Made by a program: the position numbers and the translations under genes. A stretch of DNA of 8,509 nt from Bacteroidota bacterium (GTDB lineage: Bacteria > Bacteroidota > Bacteroidia > Bacteroidales > UBA10428). Below the pieces are notes generated by a model. The model searched no databases. It was not told the origin of the DNA and saw only the letters and a list, made by a program, of their open reading frames with translations. Positions 1 to 6,341 of this stretch are shown piece after piece. Position 1 is the first letter of the stretch. The number at the start of each line of letters is the position of its first letter. The stretch covers positions 1 to 8,509 of the forward strand of contig JAGDMB010000092.1 in assembly GCA_017860375.1 (NCBI GenBank), read 5' to 3'.

Positions 1-72
1 GGTTTTATTCGCCATCAAACCGGCCGAGGCAAAGAAAAGAAATGTACAAATAAGAAAAAATAACTTCTTCAT
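1..72 (-). CDS. N-terminus of a secreted or envelope protein (signal peptide only, partial)
   Basis: The first 24 codons of a gene that leaves the window on the left. The ATG at 72 is followed by two lysines, then a hydrophobic core rich in Leu, Phe and Ile, then a small-residue stretch (ASAG followed by LMAN). This is a classical Sec signal peptide with plausible signal peptidase I cleavage after SAG or LMA. I see no lipobox cysteine in the visible part; the only Cys, in LFFLICTFLFF, lies inside the hydrophobic core. The start is supported by the signal-peptide shape and by a Bacteroidetes-type promoter 83-112 bases upstream. The mature protein is not visible, so function cannot be assigned. 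It lies 270 bases past the end of the operon on the same strand and has its own promoter, so it is probably a separate transcription unit. Confidence 0.6.
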   Translation of the reverse strand, partial: MKKLFFLICTFLFFASAGLMANKT

Positions 73-154
73 AGTCTTATAATTTAAGTTAATACCATAT
101 CTTCCTACAATTGTTCCTGTTTATATTTCATTAAAGTTTTAATGCGTTGCCTTA

Positions 155-184
155 CGAAGATACAAAATTGTTAGCAAAGGCAAA
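155..184 (-). promoter_or_regulatory. Bacteroidetes-type promoter for the secreted-protein gene
   Basis: On the minus strand TTTG (184-181) is followed after 18 bases by TATCTTCG (162-155). This fits the Bacteroidetes sigma-ABfr consensus (-33 TTTG, -7 TAnnTTTG) with one mismatch in the -7 element. Transcription would begin around 148-150, giving a leader of about 75 bases before the ATG at 72. The match is by eye; no transcript data are available. Confidence 0.5.
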
Positions 185-342
185 TAAAAGCCACACCCAC
201 AATCATTAACTGAAACGCAATATAAAAATACCAACCGGCCAATACTTCAGCATTTACGATGCCTGTAACCTATACGATCTGTCTCTGCATGGTACATAAC
301 CTTCATAGCCCATGTAAATCAAAACGGTCATAACTCCTTATC

Positions 343-1635
343 TTACCTTCTGTCAATCAGCTTCAGGGGTTTACGGCTCATGCTTGGAAATTGCAGCTTG
401 TTGATATAATCGACCGATTCAAAGGATACTGCAGGGGCAACCCTGAGTTTTGCCCTGAAATGGTCCTTGATGATTTTTTCAAAGTTTTCGGAAGGAGTAT
501 CGCATCCGATCCGGATTAAAATCTCATCGGTACCGATGGTATTGGTATACAGTTCCACGATATAATTTTTTACCCCTTCTATATTCTCGAGTATATCGTA
601 TAAAGCCGGAGGATATAAGGTCGTCCCCTTGTATTTTATCATTTGGTTTTTACGGCCGATCACAGGACCCAACCGCAAGGTTTTCCGGCCGCACTTGCAG
701 GGTTCATAATGTCCGCGGCAAATATCGCCTGTCTTAAAACGCAGCAGGGGCATACCTTCCACGCCAAGCGTGGTGATCGTAACCTCTCCTGCTTCCCCCC
801 TGGCAACCGGGATATCATCCTCTCCAAGAAATTCAACAATAATCAGTTCGGGATGATGATGGCCTCCAATACCGTACCTGCATTCCGTAAAAGATGTCGC
901 CATTTCCGTTGAGGCATAGGTGGAATAACAGGTCAGCTCGGGCCAGCGTTCGTGAATTTTTTTCCCCAGGGTATTATATGAAAAATCTGTATTCCGTAAA
1001 GAGTCTCCTATGCAAATGGCTTTCTTCAGACTTGATTTATGATGGTCAATGCCGTTCTTTTCCGCATAGTCAATAACAGTAAGGATAAAGGAAGGTACCG
1101 CAATCAGGGCAGAGGGTGCAAAACGTTGGATCGTATCCCATTGAAGTTCCGGTATTCCGTTGCCTACCCGGATCATGGCGGACTGCAGTTTCCGTGATCC
1201 CAGGAAATAGGCGAGGCCTGCCATAAACCGCCGGTCGATGGTGGTCATCAGCTGAAAGACTTCCTCACGGGTGCAGTCTGCGCATCGGAAGCCAAGGTAT
1301 TCATTATAGGCAAGTCTTTCAAGGTCATTTTCGGTCATGACACAGGTCACCGGATCACCTGAAGTACCGGATGTAGTAATGTAATCAATGATTTTATCGC
1401 GTCCCACGCAAATGAAATCAGAGGTATTGGCCTGCAGGTCTTCTTTACGGGTCGGCGGAATATGAGCAAGATCGCTCAGATGCTTTATTTTCCCGATGGA
1501 AATCCCGTGTTTATTAAATTGGTTTTTATAAAATACCGAGTGCCGGTCGAGGTATTCCAGGAGTTTTGCCAGGGCTTTTTCCTGGAACAACCCGATTTCT
1601 TTCAGGCTCTGTTTTTCAATTTCCGGTATGGGCAT
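343..1635 (-). CDS. PaaK-type acyl/aryl-CoA ligase (phenylacetate-CoA ligase family)
   Basis: A 430-residue adenylate-forming enzyme of the phenylacetate-CoA ligase / coenzyme F390 synthetase family. Such enzymes use ATP to make an acyl-adenylate and then a CoA thioester in the cytosol. Visible motifs: phosphate loop TTSGTSGDP (88-95), the YASTE aromatic/acid motif (240-244), TGD (302-304), the hinge region GRKNQMIKYKG (327-337) and the C-terminal SRKPLK with candidate catalytic Lys422. Cys306, Cys313 and Cys315 (CxCGR) resemble the metal-binding cysteines of PaaK relatives. The length is normal for the family and both lobes are present. The frame stays open upstream to 1830, but those 65 extra codons are basic, unlike the family, and lie inside the C45 gene. 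I therefore start at the ATG at 1635, before PIPEIEKQ, giving a 20-base overlap with the upstream gene. It is the last gene of the operon. The substrate cannot be told; an aromatic or fatty acid is the usual range. Confidence 0.85.
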   Translation of the reverse strand: MPIPEIEKQSLKEIGLFQEKALAKLLEYLDRHSVFYKNQFNKHGISIGKIKHLSDLAHIPPTRKEDLQANTSDFICVGRDKIIDYITTSGTSGDPVTCVMTENDLERLAYNEYLGFRCADCTREEVFQLMTTIDRRFMAGLAYFLGSRKLQSAMIRVGNGIPELQWDTIQRFAPSALIAVPSFILTVIDYAEKNGIDHHKSSLKKAICIGDSLRNTDFSYNTLGKKIHERWPELTCYSTYASTEMATSFTECRYGIGGHHHPELIIVEFLGEDDIPVARGEAGEVTITTLGVEGMPLLRFKTGDICRGHYEPCKCGRKTLRLGPVIGRKNQMIKYKGTTLYPPALYDILENIEGVKNYIVELYTNTIGTDEILIRIGCDTPSENFEKIIKDHFRAKLRVAPAVSFESVDYINKLQFPSMSRKPLKLIDRR

Positions 1636-3331
1636 GCTGTATCTTTTTTTCTGTTTTTTGCGACATCGTACGGATTTCGTTGCGCTTGTTCTGGCCGGCA
1701 ACCTCCTTTGATAAAGCCTGCTGATAATACCTGTACGCCTTTTCAGGTTCCTGCATTGTACGGTAATATCCGGCCAGATTTGAATACGTCTGATAAAACT
1801 GTGGATTACACCGTATATAGGAGATTTCAAAAGAATCCGGTAAAGGAGTTCCGGTTTGGGTGTATGCTTTGAGTTTTCCGGTCATTTCGAGGTATTTTGC
1901 AAAATCGAGGTAATCTTTTGAATACAGAAAAGAATCTGCAGGGATGGTAAGGCTGCTGGTGTAAATTTCATGATTTGCAGCAATCTCTGCGGGTGTGAGA
2001 GAAAATACCTTATTCAAATCATAGGCAACGAACTTTCCAAGCTGATAGGGCGAAGTGGAAACCCACACCAGGAGCTTTTCCGGTTTAAAAATAACCGCAT
2101 GATGAGCGATCAGCTGATTGACAGCCAATGGATTTCCCATCCCGAGATCCCGGTCATCTTTGCCATATCGGTTACGCAATATGGCAGCTGCATCGGATAC
2201 ATCAATTTCCGCATCCTCCTGCAGCAACTCATTCACACGGTCGAACCTGTATTTGCTGTCAGACCCTGCAATATTCTCCAGGTTGGTTTTATCCTGCGCG
2301 AAAGCCTCTCCCTGAAAATGGTTGGCGCAGACAATCTGGTTTGTTTTGGCAAAAACGATATCCGACCTATGCGGTGATTTTTCAATGATGGCCGATTTTC
2401 CGTCTATGGCTGAACCTATCAGTATAGATTCCGACACAAACAATTTACGTTTTGCCGCTATGGCAAAGGCCTGGTCAAGAGTACCCGCATACTGCAGTAT
2501 TTCCCTTGCCAGGATTGCAACCGGAGTGGAGGCCTGAAAGGGAATTGCGGATTTCGCTGCATTGATGGTCACGGTCAGTCCTTTTTCATTCATCCCCGAT
2601 ACCACACCAATCATATCGGCCCAGGTAATCATCATGAATTTGTATCCGGTGGTTGGTTTGCAGAAACAGACGATCTTGTTTTCCGCAAACTTTTTCCCCG
2701 CATAGAAATCGAAATTACGGCCCACCAGCAAGGTTGAATCCTCGCTCTTATCACCCCAGCATGAAAACGATGTACATCCGACCATGTTCAATCCCTGCAA
2801 AGCGTGACCGATATCATGAGCGGCATGGTAGTTCAATTGTCGCTGGTACTTCGATCCGATAGCGTTGTAAAGCGATGAACAGGAGAATGAAGTTCCGTAT
2901 ATCTCCAGTTTGTATTCATCGGTGATGTGTTTGTCGAGATTCCGGTTAAACCATGCGGTAAAATACTTCAGAAATTTTAAATACCCCTTTGAAGGAACGA
3001 GTTCCTGAATTTGTTCGATAAATGCGGTTTCCTGGTAAAACAACAACTCCTCGGTCAGCTTGCCGAAAGCCAATCCGCGCTCAAACGGATCGCCTTCAAC
3101 ACCCATTTCCCATAATCCGCTTTCACTTCTCCTCAGCCAGTTGTTGCCAAAGAAAAGGACACTGTCTCCCGATTTTTCACGGTTGATTTTTACCAGGGAT
3201 AAATCTTCCACTTTCGGCGGATGGTCAACCGCAACCGAAAAAAAATAAACGAGAAAAGCCACGACCAGTCCCGATAAAAGATAAAGTATCCTTATCCCTG
3301 GTTTTTTCCGTTTTGATTTCCTATCAGGCAT
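1616..3331 (-). CDS. Membrane-anchored C45-family Ntn-hydrolase/acyltransferase with C-terminal TPR
   Basis: A 571-residue protein. Residues 1-13 are strongly basic and are followed by one hydrophobic segment (about 14-35), which I read as an uncleaved N-in anchor placing the rest in the periplasm. The central domain (about 75-430) resembles the acyl-CoA:6-aminopenicillanic acid acyltransferase (peptidase C45) family. It shows GCTSFSCW with the predicted autoproteolytic nucleophile Cys186, then RNFDF (205-209), GMNEKGLTVTINA with Asn257, CANHF with Asn337, SKYRFDR (359-365) and the HHAVIFKPEKLLVWVS strand (410-425). Family members self-cleave before the Cys and then hydrolyse or transfer amide or acyl groups. 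A single TPR-like helix pair lies near 509-541, followed by a charged tail. The start ATG overlaps the stop of the upstream oxidoreductase (ATGCCTGA, 8 bases), and the end overlaps the ligase. The substrate is unknown; amidase, N-acyltransferase and transesterase are all possible. Confidence 0.82.
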   Translation of the reverse strand: MPDRKSKRKKPGIRILYLLSGLVVAFLVYFFSVAVDHPPKVEDLSLVKINREKSGDSVLFFGNNWLRRSESGLWEMGVEGDPFERGLAFGKLTEELLFYQETAFIEQIQELVPSKGYLKFLKYFTAWFNRNLDKHITDEYKLEIYGTSFSCSSLYNAIGSKYQRQLNYHAAHDIGHALQGLNMVGCTSFSCWGDKSEDSTLLVGRNFDFYAGKKFAENKIVCFCKPTTGYKFMMITWADMIGVVSGMNEKGLTVTINAAKSAIPFQASTPVAILAREILQYAGTLDQAFAIAAKRKLFVSESILIGSAIDGKSAIIEKSPHRSDIVFAKTNQIVCANHFQGEAFAQDKTNLENIAGSDSKYRFDRVNELLQEDAEIDVSDAAAILRNRYGKDDRDLGMGNPLAVNQLIAHHAVIFKPEKLLVWVSTSPYQLGKFVAYDLNKVFSLTPAEIAANHEIYTSSLTIPADSFLYSKDYLDFAKYLEMTGKLKAYTQTGTPLPDSFEISYIRCNPQFYQTYSNLAGYYRTMQEPEKAYRYYQQALSKEVAGQNKRNEIRTMSQKTEKKIQHAHTGN

Positions 3332-4814
3332 TGCGCAGTTTGGTCATTAGAGGTTGTAAACCGATCAGTGAACTGCAGGTAAGGATCGAACCAATCGTGA
3401 CACCCACCACGCCGTGCACATTGATATTTTGTCCGGTAAGAAACAAATTGGGCAGGTTGGTTCGTGGCAATACCATGGTTTTCATCGGATTGTTGTAATC
3501 TTTCTGCATTCCGTATATTGAACCCTTGTGGGTACCTGTATAATCGCGGTAGGTCAGGGGGGTGGAAGTATAATAGGAATCCACCTTCCCCCGGATTCCC
3601 GGAAAATCCATTTCCAGCAATTCGAGGAGTTTTTCAGCTTTCTGCTGTTTAAAAGCCGTGTAGCTTTCGCCTCTATTTCCCACGCGTGTGTGTTCCCATG
3701 GTTTGACTTCGTTCCAGTTCATATACGTATTGACAATTACTGCATCAGCATACTTCTCACTTTTTGAGCCGGGAGATATATGCATCATGTATCCTTTGGG
3801 CAGTTCATCCGGGAAATATTTGCGGACATCCCATACATTCCGTGATTTAAAAACGTAATAATTGCTGTTGATATACGAAAAGGTATTTGCTTTCATAGCC
3901 AGGTAGAGTGAAAAGACGCCATAGGTATCCCCAATGCTTGTGATCCTTTTGCGGTATGCAGGTCGTATGGGCGCTTTCTCCATAAGATGCATCATGGTTT
4001 TCGGGTGAATATTTGAAATGAAGTTTTTCCCTTCTATTTTCTCCGCATGATTCACCTCCACTGCCATCATCGAATGGGCGTCGAAAAGAAATTTTGTGAC
4101 TTCCGCTTTACGCAGGATTGTCCCCCCGTAGCCCTTGATGGATTCTGCCAGCAAGTCACTGATCTGCGAACCACCATCGATAAAACGGTACGCGCTTTCA
4201 ATAAAGGAAGAATGAATGATCATCGGAATATACAGGGGAGTTCGGTTCTTTACCCCGGCATATGAGGGTGATATTCCGAGAATTACATTTTTCAGTGTGG
4301 CATCTCGCGTGATGGAATTAAGGTAATTATCGATTCCAATACCATAATAATCGAAGTACCGGGTTTTCTTTTCTGAAAAATCGCGCATATTGTACAGATC
4401 AGCCGAATTACTGATTTCCTTCAATTTGCTGACGTATTGACGGATCGCTTCGCCCTCCTTTGGAAAATAGGAGGTCATGGTTTCCGAAAAACGGTCATAC
4501 CCCATGGCAAACCGGTATTCCCTGTCTCCAAACCGGATGATATCATAGGCATTTTCGTCCAGCTTTCTGAGTCTTAATTTATCCGTAAGGTTAAAATACC
4601 GGAAACAATTATGCAGCACTTGTCCTTTATCCATGGCGCCGATATAATGCATGCCCGTATCGAAAACCACATTATTGCGTTTGAAGGTCTGAAGGCAACC
4701 TCCCAGTTGCTGATTTTTTTCTATCAGGCATACGTTGTATCCTTCCCGGCTAAGGATATAAGCACATTGAAGTCCTCCCAATCCGCTTCCTATTATGACC
4801 ACATCGTATTTCAT
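3324..4814 (-). CDS. FAD-dependent oxidoreductase A (CrtI / retinol-saturase-like)
   Basis: A 496-residue flavoprotein of the phytoene desaturase / carotenoid isomerase / all-trans-retinol 13,14-reductase superfamily. The N-terminus starts almost at once with the FAD-binding Rossmann motif GSGLGG (9-14) and the acidic Glu32 at the end of the second strand, followed by LGG (37-39). FDTGMHYIG (51-59) resembles a stretch I associate with the retinol-saturase/CrtISO branch. The C-terminal cofactor-closing motif is TGQNINVHGVVG (460-471). These enzymes saturate, desaturate or isomerise double bonds in polyenes or lipids. The protein is full length, with no signal peptide. It is a tandem paralogue of oxidoreductase B directly upstream: both start MK(Y/F)D, both end RNA, and they align without large gaps. 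The ATG at 4814 overlaps the stop of an 11-codon mini-ORF (ATGA), which hints at translational coupling. The substrate is unknown. Confidence 0.85.
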   Translation of the reverse strand: MKYDVVIIGSGLGGLQCAYILSREGYNVCLIEKNQQLGGCLQTFKRNNVVFDTGMHYIGAMDKGQVLHNCFRYFNLTDKLRLRKLDENAYDIIRFGDREYRFAMGYDRFSETMTSYFPKEGEAIRQYVSKLKEISNSADLYNMRDFSEKKTRYFDYYGIGIDNYLNSITRDATLKNVILGISPSYAGVKNRTPLYIPMIIHSSFIESAYRFIDGGSQISDLLAESIKGYGGTILRKAEVTKFLFDAHSMMAVEVNHAEKIEGKNFISNIHPKTMMHLMEKAPIRPAYRKRITSIGDTYGVFSLYLAMKANTFSYINSNYYVFKSRNVWDVRKYFPDELPKGYMMHISPGSKSEKYADAVIVNTYMNWNEVKPWEHTRVGNRGESYTAFKQQKAEKLLELLEMDFPGIRGKVDSYYTSTPLTYRDYTGTHKGSIYGMQKDYNNPMKTMVLPRTNLPNLFLTGQNINVHGVVGVTIGSILTCSSLIGLQPLMTKLRNA

Positions 4815-4846
4815 CGACGATAAACAGCAATTACAGGTTCATGCAT
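4811..4846 (-). other. 11-codon mini-ORF bridging the two oxidoreductase genes
   Basis: The reading frame MHEPVIAVYRR begins at an ATG (4846-4844) that overlaps the 3' end of oxidoreductase B (ATGCATGA) and ends at a TGA that overlaps the ATG of oxidoreductase A (ATGA). It exactly bridges the 24-base gap. Its ATG lies at the same position relative to the B stop as the C45 ATG does to the A stop. It may be a coupling device or simply a remnant of a duplicated gene junction; it is too short to claim as a protein gene. Confidence 0.3.
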
Positions 4847-6326
4847 TTCGTATCTTTTTCAGCAGATGCTGAATATCTATAATTTCTCCGCAGGTAACCA
4901 CCGAGCTGATCGTTACGCCCAAAATGCCATGCAGGTTTGTATTCTGACCGGTAAGAAACAGATTGGGAATTTTGGTACGGGGCAAAATGATCGATTCAAA
5001 AGGCTTGTTGTAATCCTTCAATATTCCAAAGGCAGAACCAGCACGTGTACCAATATAATCGCGCCAGGTCAGCGGAGTCGAGGTGTACCAACTATCCACA
5101 CAGCTTGAAATCCCCGGAAACTGTTTTTCCATCGATTCCAACAGGGTCCTGGCTTTTTCGTTTTTGAACCGGATATACGCCTCTCCCCTTTTGCCGGTGA
5201 CGGTATCTTTCCAGGAATCCAGTTCACGATAATGCATATAGGTAATAACGGATGCACTTTCAGCATACACATCGGATTTCGAAGTAGCCGTAGGCATAAA
5301 TACATAATTCTGGGGCCATTTCGCCGGATTATAATCTCCTACAATCCAAACATTGTCCTGATTGTAATGATAAAAGTTATAATTGAAATAGGGAAAAGAA
5401 TTCTTTTTGAACACCAGATACAGGGTGAACATACCGATGGTATCTTCGAGTGATTTAATGCGGTGCGAGAAATACGATTTGATTTTCTGCGAATCCGTCA
5501 TTGACAGTATTTGTTCGGGATGTGTGTTTGAGATGAAATATTTGCCCTCCACGCGCTCCCCATTCAATAATTCAACCGATTCGACATAGTCCTTTTCGGA
5601 AATTAAACGCACGGCCTTTGCATTTTTATAAATTGTGCCTCCGCTTGCCGTAATATTATCTGCCAGGATATTCACAAGCTGCTGGCTGCCATCGGGTATT
5701 CTCCAGGCACTTTGAATAAAGGAATTACTGATGAGGGCATGAACGAAAAGAGATGTTTTTTTCTCATGACCCGCATACAAAAGGTTATTTCCTGCTATGA
5801 CATTCTGTAACCTGTAATCCGAAATAACGGATTGTATAAAATCCACAGCCCCCAAACCCATCGAACTGTTCTCAAAGATATTGAAAGGCCTGTGAGAGAG
5901 AGTATAAAAGGAATTTGACGAACAAATATCCTGTATTTTCTTCAGGTATTGCGTCAGACCGTTTTTTTCACCGGGAAAATACTGCAGCATGGTATCCCGG
6001 TAATGGTCATGACCGTTGGCCAGTTTATACCGGCCATTGTAAAAGTCGATTACATCAAAACCATCTGTATCAAGTCGTTTCAGCGGGAGTTTATGATGTA
6101 GTCCAAAGTAACGAAAATATTGATTCAGGACTTGTCCTTCATCGAGACTTTCGGTATAGTTTAATCCGGTATTGAAAATGCAACCTTTCCGGCCAAAGGT
6201 TTGAAGCGAACCTCCGAGCTTATTATTTTTTTCAAGGATGCAAACGCTGAATCCTTCCTTGCTTAAAATATTGCCGCATAAAAGTCCTCCCAATCCGCTG
6301 CCAATAATTACTGCATCAAATTTCAT
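4839..6326 (-). CDS. FAD-dependent oxidoreductase B (CrtI / retinol-saturase-like, divergent paralogue of A)
   Basis: A 495-residue flavoprotein with the same architecture as oxidoreductase A: Rossmann motif GSGLGG (9-14), Glu32, LGG (37-39) and the C-terminal TGQNTNLHGILG (459-470). The start at 6326 puts the FAD motif at residue 9, as in A, and lies 15 bases after the nadB stop, so it is surely in the same transcript. The notable difference is at 51-60, where A reads FDTGMHYIG and this protein reads FNTGLNYTES, losing the Asp and His. The rest of the frame is intact and well conserved near both ends, so this looks like a functional specialist rather than a decaying copy. It could act on a different intermediate than A or form a heterodimer with A; neither can be settled from sequence. 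Predicted cytosolic or peripheral to the inner membrane. Confidence 0.83.
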   Translation of the reverse strand: MKFDAVIIGSGLGGLLCGNILSKEGFSVCILEKNNKLGGSLQTFGRKGCIFNTGLNYTESLDEGQVLNQYFRYFGLHHKLPLKRLDTDGFDVIDFYNGRYKLANGHDHYRDTMLQYFPGEKNGLTQYLKKIQDICSSNSFYTLSHRPFNIFENSSMGLGAVDFIQSVISDYRLQNVIAGNNLLYAGHEKKTSLFVHALISNSFIQSAWRIPDGSQQLVNILADNITASGGTIYKNAKAVRLISEKDYVESVELLNGERVEGKYFISNTHPEQILSMTDSQKIKSYFSHRIKSLEDTIGMFTLYLVFKKNSFPYFNYNFYHYNQDNVWIVGDYNPAKWPQNYVFMPTATSKSDVYAESASVITYMHYRELDSWKDTVTGKRGEAYIRFKNEKARTLLESMEKQFPGISSCVDSWYTSTPLTWRDYIGTRAGSAFGILKDYNKPFESIILPRTKIPNLFLTGQNTNLHGILGVTISSVVTCGEIIDIQHLLKKIRNA

Positions 6327-6341
6327 TCAGGTAGGTTAATA

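Noticed and set aside
254..331. 25-codon minus-strand frame just after the ligase stop
   Set aside because: Short, no recognisable features and no clear ribosome binding site; expected by chance in AT-rich intergenic DNA.
185..342. Possible terminator after the operon
   Set aside because: Only weak 4-5 bp inverted repeats (for example around GCAT/ATGC near 250-262) without a following T run on the minus strand.
1636..1830. 65-codon upstream extension of the ligase frame
   Set aside because: It lies wholly inside the C45 gene in another frame, is unusually basic and has no place in the PaaK family; the ATG at 1635 gives a normal-length protein.
5069..5305. Minus-strand 78-codon frame inside oxidoreductase B
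   Set aside because: Out-of-frame shadow of the intact flavoprotein gene, with no features of its own.
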